Assembly (NCBI RefSeq): GCF_003966125.1
Contig: NZ_RXMA01000008.1
Location: 1-64,000, forward strand
DNA length: 64,000 nucleotides
Direction of reading: 5' to 3'
Source of the DNA: Azospirillum griseum
GTDB taxonomy: Bacteria; Pseudomonadota; Alphaproteobacteria; Azospirillales; Azospirillaceae
Under the pieces are notes generated by a model, which did no database searches, was not told the DNA's origin, and saw only the letters and a program-made list of their open reading frames with translations. Of this stretch, positions 43,330-50,897 are shown in pieces (position 1 is the stretch's first letter; each line of letters begins with the position of its first letter). Position numbers and translations under genes: made by a program.

Positions 43330-45182
43330 TTATCCAGTGCCCAGGGAATGAAGCCAACTCGATCACCGGGTTCGGCTTCATTCCCCGCAAACCACTCATA
43401 GTGAACGGCAGCGGCCACACTGGCAGGCGGCTCCTTGTTTTCTACGATAATGACCTGCACGTCCTTGGCAGTTTTCGTAAGTGACACCCAGAAAGCTGCC
43501 TCGACGCCGGAGCTTACTGTGCTGTCAGAACCCTTCACATCCCTCGCACCCCGCCGCTTATAGCTTGTTAATGGCGAGTCGATAACCACGACCCCCGGAT
43601 GGGGTAGGTTCATTTTCTGACAGTAGCGAACCAACCCGATTACGAAGGCCGAATACAAGACGGCTCGGAAGCCCTTCCCGTGGGATTGTCGAGTTTGCCC
43701 ATCGACCTTGATGTCGAAATTCTTCGTGTCAAATTCGACGCGGCCTTCGCCTTCCCATTTCCATTCTTTAAGAACTTCTTCGACTTCTTTACAAAATTTC
43801 AGCAAAGAGACTTCAGGCAAGCTCTCCCACAGCTTCTTGGTTTTTCCCTTTCCAGTTTTGCTCTGCTCGATTTCTATTTTGAGCGCGCGCAAGATCTCGA
43901 CTTGCTCGCTCGTGTTGCGAGCAGATTCCAGCTCTAATCGCCGCTTGTTAAGGCGACGAAGCTGCGCGGTGCTGTTTGCGGCAGCAGGTAGCAGAATGCT
44001 GGCCAGTCTGCGTTCGGCATCCTGATACGCGGTTTGTGCATTCGCCCTGTCCGCGTCGCGCGCTTTGCGCCGTTGTTTCAAGCTGGCAATGGCGTCTTCA
44101 AGGTCAGCACGCTGAGCAAGTATTTTCGCTGCCTCCGCTCTGGCGGCCGCATAGACATCTGCACTGGCCTGCGCAGCCTTATGAGCATGATCGTCATCCA
44201 TATTCTGTCCGCAGAGCGGACAGGTGACAGTTTGCAAACTATCGAAATAATACGTGCCTTCTGCGACAAAGTCCAAGCGGCTCAGGTCGGACGTATAATG
44301 CTCGCTGAGGAGATGGTATCGTGTCAGAAGTTGATCAATCGCTAATATTTGAGTATCGGCTTTGGTTCTCACGTCGCTCGCCGTATCGCGCTCATTTAGT
44401 AAGTTCGCGCGTTCCGTTTCAATAGCGGCAAGCTCGTCAGAAACCCTGGCGATTGTCTCATCGATTTTCTCGATGGAATCCTCTGTGTGATCGCTCGGCG
44501 TGGCTTGGAGCTGTTGCTCCAACGGTGCCAGCAAGTCATCGATCAGCGCTATTTGGGCATTCAAACGAGCCGTGACGATCGCCTTCTTTTCACTGGCGAC
44601 TACACTGGAATCGTCTTTGCCAGAGAGCATGTATGCGAACATGCGCTTCCGCGGCGTCTCATCGAACCCTCCCCGTCCAAGAACAGGTGACTGCTCTTCG
44701 ATCACGGCCACTTCGTCGATGATTATCGTCGGAAAGAATGTACGGATTGTGAGCCGCTGCACTTTCCCATCGTTATCCTTGCGGAGCATGGCTTCCTTGA
44801 TGCCCGCGAAAGGAAACAGAACCGATGTTATGTCATCGGCCTTGCTTGTGCCGTGCCGTCGGTGTGCGATCGCCTCGCCATCTCCCTGGATGGCGTCGAT
44901 CTGCGAACGATGTGCTTTAAGATCGCCGCCCGAAAGGTTGCGAACCAATGTGAGATAATCGCCTGCTGTGTTCTGAAATTCGACTTTCAGTTCGTCATAG
45001 GGTTCGGCTTGCGGGATGCGCTTTTTCAGCTCCTCGGCTCCGAAAATGTAATCGAGGCAATGAAGCAGATAGCTTTTCCCGGTGTCGGATTCGCCGGCGA
45101 TGACGTTCGGGCCGGGACCGAATTTGACCGAGGCGTCTTCAACATTTGGGCCACTGAGGCGTATTTCCCTGATCTGGAGCAT
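43326..45182 (-). CDS. Rad50/SMC-like ABC ATPase of an ABC-3C-type system
   Basis: The 618-residue ATPase has Walker A GESDTGKS at residues 30-37 and a long coiled coil at about 200-440. A zinc-hook-like CPLCGQ (321-326) lies in the middle of the coil. A signature-like QSHGKGFRA at about 499-507 and Walker B VVVIDSP at 531-537 complete the nucleotide site. The residue after the Walker B Asp is Ser, not the usual catalytic Glu. The order P-loop, coil, zinc hook, coil, signature, Walker B is that of Rad50/RecN-type proteins. ABC-3C systems pair such an ATPase with a small middle component and a variable effector to sense invading DNA. It is the last gene of a three-gene minus-strand operon; its ATG overlaps the preceding stop (TAATG). 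Composition is clearly AT-richer than the flanks. Confidence 0.85.
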   Translation of the reverse strand: MLQIREIRLSGPNVEDASVKFGPGPNVIAGESDTGKSYLLHCLDYIFGAEELKKRIPQAEPYDELKVEFQNTAGDYLTLVRNLSGGDLKAHRSQIDAIQGDGEAIAHRRHGTSKADDITSVLFPFAGIKEAMLRKDNDGKVQRLTIRTFFPTIIIDEVAVIEEQSPVLGRGGFDETPRKRMFAYMLSGKDDSSVVASEKKAIVTARLNAQIALIDDLLAPLEQQLQATPSDHTEDSIEKIDETIARVSDELAAIETERANLLNERDTASDVRTKADTQILAIDQLLTRYHLLSEHYTSDLSRLDFVAEGTYYFDSLQTVTCPLCGQNMDDDHAHKAAQASADVYAAARAEAAKILAQRADLEDAIASLKQRRKARDADRANAQTAYQDAERRLASILLPAAANSTAQLRRLNKRRLELESARNTSEQVEILRALKIEIEQSKTGKGKTKKLWESLPEVSLLKFCKEVEEVLKEWKWEGEGRVEFDTKNFDIKVDGQTRQSHGKGFRAVLYSAFVIGLVRYCQKMNLPHPGVVVIDSPLTSYKRRGARDVKGSDSTVSSGVEAAFWVSLTKTAKDVQVIIVENKEPPASVAAAVHYEWFAGNEAEPGDRVGFIPWALDN

Positions 45183-45682
45183 TACAGTTCCAATTCCTTT
45201 ATTATCGTCAGGCGATCAAATTCAGCGCCCCAACGACCGATATTCTCGGTCATGTAACTTTCGAGCATCTCGTCTGTGTAAGTCGCAAAGTGCCGAACTA
45301 CCCAGGCCGCTCGCGCACGCAGCGAGGATGCATAGTTGGATGCGAGCAATTTTAGGAAGGCTCTTGTGAGCGCAGTGGCACGATAGCAAATGCCACTGGG
45401 TTCGAATTCCTTCTCCAAAAGCTCTTTCGCGAACATGGCATCAAGCCCCGCGAGTACGAGTTCGCGCTTCACCAAAAGCTCTCCTCCTCTGAACGGCACG
45501 GCGGGGTGAAGGCTCGGCGGGCCGCCCTTAACGTCGCCGGAATGGACGAGAAGATAGTCGTAGGACACCAGACGCTGGAGATCGAACGCCTCACCATTGG
45601 CTTCATCAAGCGCGAAGAGAAGCCGCAATCCCGACTCTATCGGGGTGTTGAACGGTCGTGCCCATTGATCCGGCAAGCTCAT
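45182..45682 (-). CDS. ABC-3C-type middle component
   Basis: The 166-residue product from ATG 45682 (MSLPDQWARPFNTPIESG) is mostly helical in appearance, with LLFALDEANGEAFDLQRLVSYDYLLVHSGD near the N-terminus. Size, position between effector and ATPase, and these features match the middle component of ABC-3C systems. That component probably bridges the ATPase and the effector. The ATG overlaps the upstream stop (ATGA), and a GTG at 45727 is a less likely start. I place it by context as much as by sequence. Confidence 0.75.
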   Translation of the reverse strand: MSLPDQWARPFNTPIESGLRLLFALDEANGEAFDLQRLVSYDYLLVHSGDVKGGPPSLHPAVPFRGGELLVKRELVLAGLDAMFAKELLEKEFEPSGICYRATALTRAFLKLLASNYASSLRARAAWVVRHFATYTDEMLESYMTENIGRWGAEFDRLTIIKELEL

Positions 45683-46806
45683 TTGTCGCACCACTGGACT
45701 TGCCCTTCGTTCGCCATCTGATGGCACATACCCTCTCGGTCGTTTGGCAGAACGTGAGGCTCAAGCGCGTGCTTGCTGAGCTGAATATTCTGCGACGCCT
45801 TAACGGTCTCGATCAACCGCTGATAGCCGTCAGGTTCACTGGTATGCCAGTGGTACAGACCATCGTGAAACTCCTTAAGGAGCGTATCAAAGAATGCAAT
45901 GTCAGCCATCTGGTCCCGCGCCAGCTCTTTAAGTCCTTCGGCATGATAAAAGGTCAGGCGCGACCGATCGAACAATCGGCGATGCTTATTCGAATGCAGA
46001 AAATCGGACAGATTTGATACTGTGTGGCCGAGATCGGCTGAAATCACCCTCATGAGTTGCGTAACATATTTGTTCTCGCCAGGTGCCACATCGGATGGTG
46101 GTTCGGGCGGCTTCGGGCGATCGATCAGCGGTGCGCCGAAGACGGTCAGATGGTATTTGGTCTGGGCGTGTTCGTTCAGAAGAGTAAGCGGTTGCTTCGC
46201 ACGGAAAGCCGTAAAAGGGACGCTTTCGATGTAGGCCTTAAGTTCGACCGTTAGCTCGACGGGATCCTTGCGGATTTTGCTCCGGCAATGCTCTTCCCAT
46301 TTATCGATGATGAATTTTCGAAGATCTTCGGGCTTATCCAGAAGGTCTTGGAATGGCGAGGTCACACCCTTGTGAGTTACGAAATAATATTCTTCTGGAA
46401 AGGTGTAGTCGCCACGGTGACTGTAAAATAACACCTTCCCGATTTCTGCCGCAGCTGTGCCAGCCCCCAGCGCTGAACCGTAGTGCTTGCACTGGTAGAG
46501 CGTCCATTTGCGGAGTGGGACAGTGTTTGGATCGTGCCAGGCGATGACATCGCGGCCCTTATCGCCTGCGCCACCGCGCTGTTGGACCTCGACGATTTCT
46601 GGTCTCTTCACGGCTAGATAATCGGACGCCCATTCCAGGGTGAGGCGCTCGAACTCCGCCGCGCTGAAATTTGCGAGTCGATCGAGCTCCGATATTGGCA
46701 ATCCGACTCCCAAACCGAGCAAACGCGCATTCGCACCTGGCCACGGAGTGGGCGGTTCCAAATCCTCCATTTGGCTCGCTGTCTGGCCGTTTTTGCTTTT
46801 CGTCAC
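45679..46806 (-). CDS. Restriction-endonuclease-like effector of the ABC-3C-type system
   Basis: The N-terminal 120 residues have a PD-(D/E)xK nuclease pattern of the Mrr/HJR kind: E51 in SAAEFERLTLEW, D86 in GDKGRDVIAW and Q105-x-K107 in LYQCKHYG. A helical middle and C-terminal region of about 240 residues follows, presumably the part that docks on the other components. I chose GTG 46806 with a GGGGG site (375 residues); TTG 46821 and ATG 46770 are alternatives. It is the first gene of the operon. Expected action is DNA cleavage on activation, with the catalytic pattern visible but the activity inferred. Confidence 0.75.
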   Translation of the reverse strand: MTKSKNGQTASQMEDLEPPTPWPGANARLLGLGVGLPISELDRLANFSAAEFERLTLEWASDYLAVKRPEIVEVQQRGGAGDKGRDVIAWHDPNTVPLRKWTLYQCKHYGSALGAGTAAAEIGKVLFYSHRGDYTFPEEYYFVTHKGVTSPFQDLLDKPEDLRKFIIDKWEEHCRSKIRKDPVELTVELKAYIESVPFTAFRAKQPLTLLNEHAQTKYHLTVFGAPLIDRPKPPEPPSDVAPGENKYVTQLMRVISADLGHTVSNLSDFLHSNKHRRLFDRSRLTFYHAEGLKELARDQMADIAFFDTLLKEFHDGLYHWHTSEPDGYQRLIETVKASQNIQLSKHALEPHVLPNDREGMCHQMANEGQVQWCDK

Positions 46807-46895
46807 ATAACCCCCGACCAAATATTACCTTTGTCCAGACTACTCTAGCCAAAATTTTGATATCAGACGCGATAACTCATTTATATCGGGTAAAA

Positions 46896-47140
46896 CTACC
46901 TCATTGCACAGCCGGAAACCAGCGGCTTTGCAGCGTCCTGCAAGTTAGCTGTGATAGCAATCGCATGTAGCAGTGGCAGGAAGTCTTCGATGATGGGCAC
47001 CGCCGTCACGAAATCGGCATGGTCGGACAGAGAGGCGATTTCACCGGGCTTGCCGTCAATCCAGTTCGCGGCGGCGTCATTAAAACAATGCACTCAACGT
47101 CACCGTTCTTAGGTTCTATTCTTAAAACCAAATAGTCCAT
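46896..47140 (-). pseudogene. Small frameshifted coding sequence
   Basis: Two overlapping frames together read as one protein. ATG 47140 begins MDYLVLRIEPKNGDVECIV. After a frame change near 47075-47085 (a GTTTTAA run), the reading continues FNDAAANWIDGKPGEIASLS and on to a TAG at 46896, about 81 residues in all. The second part alone is an open frame from GTG 47093. Codon use in both parts is protein-like. The family is unknown. It may be a damaged resident gene at the right edge of the accessory segment. Confidence 0.4.
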
Positions 47141-47180
47141 TTCTGGCGCAAAGCGATCATTATGAATCGCTCGCCTTGCC

Positions 47181-47630
47181 TCAAAAATCCCCGTCCCCCC
47201 CCATCAAAAACCCCGCCGTCACCCGGTCCATCGTCACCAGATGGGTGTCGAACCAGGAGGGGAAGGCGCTGCGCAGGTAGGTGCGGGCGGGGGATTCGTG
47301 GTGGGGGGTGAGGGTGGCTTGCAGGTTGGCGAAGACGGCCAGCAGGCGGGCGTGTTCGGCGCTGTGGCAGTGTTGGGCGAAAAAGCCGGTTTCGGCCATC
47401 AGCGCCTCTTCCCGCGCGAAATGGGCGCGGAGATGGTCGGCCAGCGCGGCGAAGGCCGGGGCGAGCGCGCCGGGCGGGGTGGCCTCGGCGGCGGCGAGCA
47501 GGGCCAGCGCCTCGGCGTGGTCGTGGTCCATCATCGGATGACCCAGGGTGATCAGCGCCGCCGGATCGGGCAGGGCCTCGGCGCTGGACCGGGGGGCGGA
47601 ATCGGTGGCCGGGGCGGGGTGCGCGGTCAT
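47181..47630 (-). CDS. Hemerythrin-like protein
   Basis: The 149-residue product is a four-helix hemerythrin with the di-iron ligand pattern HPMMDHDHAE (about residues 31-40), HFAREEALM, CHSAEHARLL and WFDTHLVTMD. Such bacteriohemerythrins bind oxygen and serve in oxygen storage or sensing. The N-terminal 25 residues are a low-conservation Ala/Pro-rich leader. The gene stands alone between the accessory segment and pepF. Confidence 0.92.
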   Translation of the reverse strand: MTAHPAPATDSAPRSSAEALPDPAALITLGHPMMDHDHAEALALLAAAEATPPGALAPAFAALADHLRAHFAREEALMAETGFFAQHCHSAEHARLLAVFANLQATLTPHHESPARTYLRSAFPSWFDTHLVTMDRVTAGFLMGGDGDF

Positions 47631-47675
47631 GCGGCGGGTCCTTGAGGAAACGGGCAGGGGCGGGACCGGAAACGG

Positions 47676-47711
47676 GAATGGCCCGCGAAGCGGGGGCTTC
47701 GCGGGCCATTC
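47676..47711. repeat. Perfect 16-bp inverted repeat downstream of pepF
   Basis: GAATGGCCCGCGAAGC, loop GGGG, then GCTTCGCGGGCCATTC. It has terminator strength but no T-run; it may stop read-through from pepF or act as a REP-like element. Confidence 0.6.
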
Positions 47712-47806
47712 TGCCCTGTGGGGGCGCGGGTGCCCTTGACCGGGGTCAAATGGGCGGTGGGGTTTTGAGGGGTGGGGATTCTTGGGGCGGTTTCCCCCTC
47801 ACCCTG

Positions 47807-47828
47807 CCCTCTCCCCGGGGGGAGAGGG
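47807..47828. repeat. CCCTCTCCCC / GGGGAGAGGG intergenic inverted repeat
   Basis: A 10-bp stem with a GG loop, preceded by CCCCCTCACCCTG, directly after the pepF stop. Similar intergenic repeats are scattered in many proteobacterial genomes. It may also protect or terminate the pepF transcript. Confidence 0.5.
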
Positions 47829-47841
47829 TTCTGGAGGTGGG

Positions 47842-49650
47842 TCAGGTGGGGGTTTGGGCCAGTTCGTCGATGAAGCCGCGAATGACGTCCAGGCCCTTTT
47901 GCCAAAAGGCCGGGTCGGTGGCGTCCAGGCCGAAGGGGGCGAGCAGATCCTGGTGGCGCAGGGTGCCGCCCGCCGTCAGCATCGCCAGATATTTGTCGGC
48001 AAAGCCCTGTTCGGCGTCCTGATAGACCGCGTAGAGCGAGTTCACCAGACAATCGCCAAAGGCATAGGCGTAGACATAGAAGGGCGAATGGATGAAGTGG
48101 GGGATGTAGGACCAGTAATGGCGATACCCCTCGTCAAAGCGCAGCGCCGGGCCGAGGCTTTCGGTTTGCACCGCCATCCAGATCTCGCCGATGCGGTCGG
48201 CGGTCAATTCGCCCGCGCGCCGTTCGGTGTGGACGCGCCGTTCGAAATCGAAGAAGGCGATCTGGCGCACCACCGTGTTCAGCATGTCCTCCACCTTGCT
48301 GGCCAACAGCAGGCGGCGGCGGGCCGGATCGGTTTCCGCCGCCAGCAGGGCGCGGAAGGTCAGCATCTCGCCAAACACCGACGCGGTTTCGGCCAGCGTC
48401 AACGGCGTGTCGGACAGGAAATGCCCCTGCTTCCCCGCAAGGATCTGGTGGACGCCGTGGCCCAGCTCGTGCGCCAGGGTCATGACGTCGCGCGTCTTGC
48501 CCTGGTAATTCACCAGCAGATAGGGGTGGACGCTGGGCACGGTGGAATGGGCGAACGCCCCCGGGGCCTTGCCCGGCCGCACCGGCGCGTCGATCCACGG
48601 GTTGTCAAAGAAACGCCGCCCGAGCGTGGCCAGATCGGGCGAAAAGCGGCCATAGGCCCCCAGCACGATGTCGCGCGCCTCGTCCCACCGGATGCTGCGG
48701 TCGGCGTCGTTGGGCAGGGGGGCGTTGCGGTCCCAGTAATCCAAATGATCCTGGCCGAACCATGTCGCCTTCATCGCGTAATAGCGGTGCGACAGGTCGG
48801 GGTAGGCGGCCTTGACGGCGGACACCAGGGCGTCCACCACCTCATCCTCAACCCGGTTCGACAGATTGCGGGCGGCGGTGGGGGAGGGGTAGCGCCGCCA
48901 CGTGTCCTCGATCTCCTTGTCCTTGGCCAGCGTGTTGGTGATCAGCGCGAACAGGCGGGAATTCTCGCCCATGACGCGGCCCACCACCTCGCCCGCCTCG
49001 CGCCGCTTGGCCGGGTCGCGGTCGGACAGGCGGTTCAGCGCCTCCGCACAGGTCAGATCCTGCCCGCCGATGGGGAAGCGCAGCCCGGCGATGGTCTCGT
49101 CGAACAGGCGGTTCCAGGCGGCGCGGCCCACCACGTATTTCTCGTGCAGCAGCCGTTCGACCTCGTCGGTCAATTGGTGATCGCGGTACAGCCGCACGTC
49201 GCGCAGCCAGGGGGCGTAGCGCGCCAGCGCGGGCGAATCCGCCAGCCGGGCAGCGACCGCCTCCTCCTCCAGCCGGTTGATCTCCAGCGTGAAGAAGATC
49301 AGTTGGGTGGAGATGGCGTTCACCCGCTCCTGCGCGGATTGATAGAATTTGCCGATAACCGGATCGGCCATGTTGCCGCTGTAGGTCAGGCTGGCGAAGG
49401 ACATCACGCGCGACAGCGTTTCGTCGATGGCCTCATAGTCGGCGATCGCCTGCGCCAGCGCATCGCCGGACAAACCGGCGAGCGCCCCGGCGTAGCGCTC
49501 CTGAAACGCCTTGGCCTGCGCGTCGGTGCGGTCGAGGTCGGCGGCCAGCTCCGGCGCGTCCATGCCGGGGTAGAGGTCGGTCAAATCCCAGGTGGGGAGC
49601 GTGCCCAGATCGGGGCTGTCGGTTGCAGCCAAGGCGGCACTGCTGGTCAT
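47842..49650 (-). CDS. pepF: M3-family oligoendopeptidase F
   Basis: This zinc metallopeptidase degrades oligopeptides in the cytoplasm. The 602-residue product from ATG 49650 (GGAGGG site) has the zinc motif HELGH at residues 394-398 in TLAHELGHGVHQ. The third ligand is a glutamate in ETASVFGEML, and GYRHYWSYIPHFIHSPFYVYAYAFGD near the C-terminus is typical of the PepF group. Its length is normal. It is monocistronic. Confidence 0.95.
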   Translation of the reverse strand: MTSSAALAATDSPDLGTLPTWDLTDLYPGMDAPELAADLDRTDAQAKAFQERYAGALAGLSGDALAQAIADYEAIDETLSRVMSFASLTYSGNMADPVIGKFYQSAQERVNAISTQLIFFTLEINRLEEEAVAARLADSPALARYAPWLRDVRLYRDHQLTDEVERLLHEKYVVGRAAWNRLFDETIAGLRFPIGGQDLTCAEALNRLSDRDPAKRREAGEVVGRVMGENSRLFALITNTLAKDKEIEDTWRRYPSPTAARNLSNRVEDEVVDALVSAVKAAYPDLSHRYYAMKATWFGQDHLDYWDRNAPLPNDADRSIRWDEARDIVLGAYGRFSPDLATLGRRFFDNPWIDAPVRPGKAPGAFAHSTVPSVHPYLLVNYQGKTRDVMTLAHELGHGVHQILAGKQGHFLSDTPLTLAETASVFGEMLTFRALLAAETDPARRRLLLASKVEDMLNTVVRQIAFFDFERRVHTERRAGELTADRIGEIWMAVQTESLGPALRFDEGYRHYWSYIPHFIHSPFYVYAYAFGDCLVNSLYAVYQDAEQGFADKYLAMLTAGGTLRHQDLLAPFGLDATDPAFWQKGLDVIRGFIDELAQTPT

Positions 49651-49739
49651 CAAATCCCTCCAAACAATCGGTTCAAGGGATATAGGCCGGTCCGGCACCA
49701 ACCGGAAGACAGCGAATGGGAATTATGACGATTGGGGCC

Positions 49740-50102
49740 TTACGCGGGGCGAGCGCTGTCGTCCTGCACCCGGCGGATCGCCGCCTCCACGCATTGCAGA
49801 TGCAACTTTTTGCGGGCGAGCAGGCGGGCGCGCCGCTCCTCCAGATCGGTGGTGGGCATCGCTTCGATCTTGCAGCCGCGCCAGCCGTTGGCGTCCAGCG
49901 CCCGGGCGACCTCGGCGTAACCGAAATAGCCCTTGTCCGGGTGGGTCCAGGGCGCGCGGAAATCGGACTGGCGCAGGACGAAGCGGTTGGACTGGCTGCC
50001 GCCGCCCAGATTGGTCAGCCGGGCCACGATCAGCCGCTCGCCGTTGCTCTGCACGACGGTGAGGATCGGGCGAATCCCGGTGATGGGCGGATCGGAAGCC
50101 AT
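49740..50102 (-). CDS. Conserved-looking hypothetical protein, 120 aa
   Basis: I do not recognise a family. From ATG 50102 the protein opens MASDPPITGIRPILTVVQSN with beta-strand character. It continues RLIVARLTNLGGGSQSNRFVLRQSDFRAPWTHPDKGYFGYAEVA and closes with a basic helix. It may form a small beta-barrel with a helix. The rest of the open frame upstream is Arg/Ala-rich and unlikely to be translated. It is divergent from the DUF3574-like gene. Confidence 0.55.
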   Translation of the reverse strand: MASDPPITGIRPILTVVQSNGERLIVARLTNLGGGSQSNRFVLRQSDFRAPWTHPDKGYFGYAEVARALDANGWRGCKIEAMPTTDLEERRARLLARKKLHLQCVEAAIRRVQDDSARPA

Positions 50103-50252
50103 GCGCCATCCATAACCGTCCGGCGGCGATCTGACCAGCGGGAAGGGGCGGGCGCTTGCGGCGCAACCGCCCGCTTGCCGCTTCGCCGCGCGCGGGGATG
50201 CGCGTATCATCGGTTGCGGATGTCCGTTCCGTTTGCGAAGGAGGTTGATGTG

Positions 50253-50711
50253 ATGATGCCGTTGCGCGCCGCCCTGCTGTCCGCCGCCCTGCTGCTGCCG
50301 CTGTCCGCCCCGCTGCGGGCGGAAACGGCGGTGCCTGTTCCGGCCCCGGCCCCGGCCCCAGCTCTGGAATGCACCCTGCTGTCGGGCAGCCCGATGGTGG
50401 AATCACGCCTGTTCTTTGGCCGCAACATCGGCGATCACCTGGGCGTCACCGACAAGGCGTGGGCGCGATTCGTCAACAGGGAGATCACGCCGCGCTTTCC
50501 CGATGGCCTGACCATCCAGGACGCGGCGGGCCATTGGCGCGACAGCGACACCGGGCGGCTGGTGAAGGAACCCAGCAAGATCCTGACCCTGCTGACCGCG
50601 TCCGATCCGGCGACCCTGGCCCGCATCCACGAGGTCGCCGACCTCTACAAAAAGCGGTTCAAGCAACAGGCGGTCGCCATCGTCATGCGCCCGGCCTGCG
50701 TGGGGTTCTGA
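50253..50711 (+). CDS. DUF3574-like secreted protein
   Basis: The 152-residue product has a signal peptide (MMPLRAALLSAALLLPLSAPLRAE) and a Pro/Ala linker. The mature domain matches the DUF3574 pattern by eye: ESRLFFGRNIGD, VTDKAWARFVNREITPRFPDG, DAAGHWRDSDTG, EPSKILTLL, and ending CVGF. It is periplasmic and of unknown function. The start is ATG 50253 or 50256, with AAGGAGG upstream. Confidence 0.78.
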   Translation: MMPLRAALLSAALLLPLSAPLRAETAVPVPAPAPAPALECTLLSGSPMVESRLFFGRNIGDHLGVTDKAWARFVNREITPRFPDGLTIQDAAGHWRDSDTGRLVKEPSKILTLLTASDPATLARIHEVADLYKKRFKQQAVAIVMRPACVGF

Positions 50712-50897
50712 GGCCGGGTTCTTTGGCGGGGAATCGGGGTTGAATCGGGGGAAACGCTGCGACAGCCCGTCGCACCCCCGACCTTCTGCCATTTGCGCGC
50801 GGCGGTGGTCTTGACGCACATTGGAGCGGGACGCGCGACGGATCGTTGCGCGTGCGCGAGGAAACGCGAACCAAATATAATGATAAGGACGCCCCCG

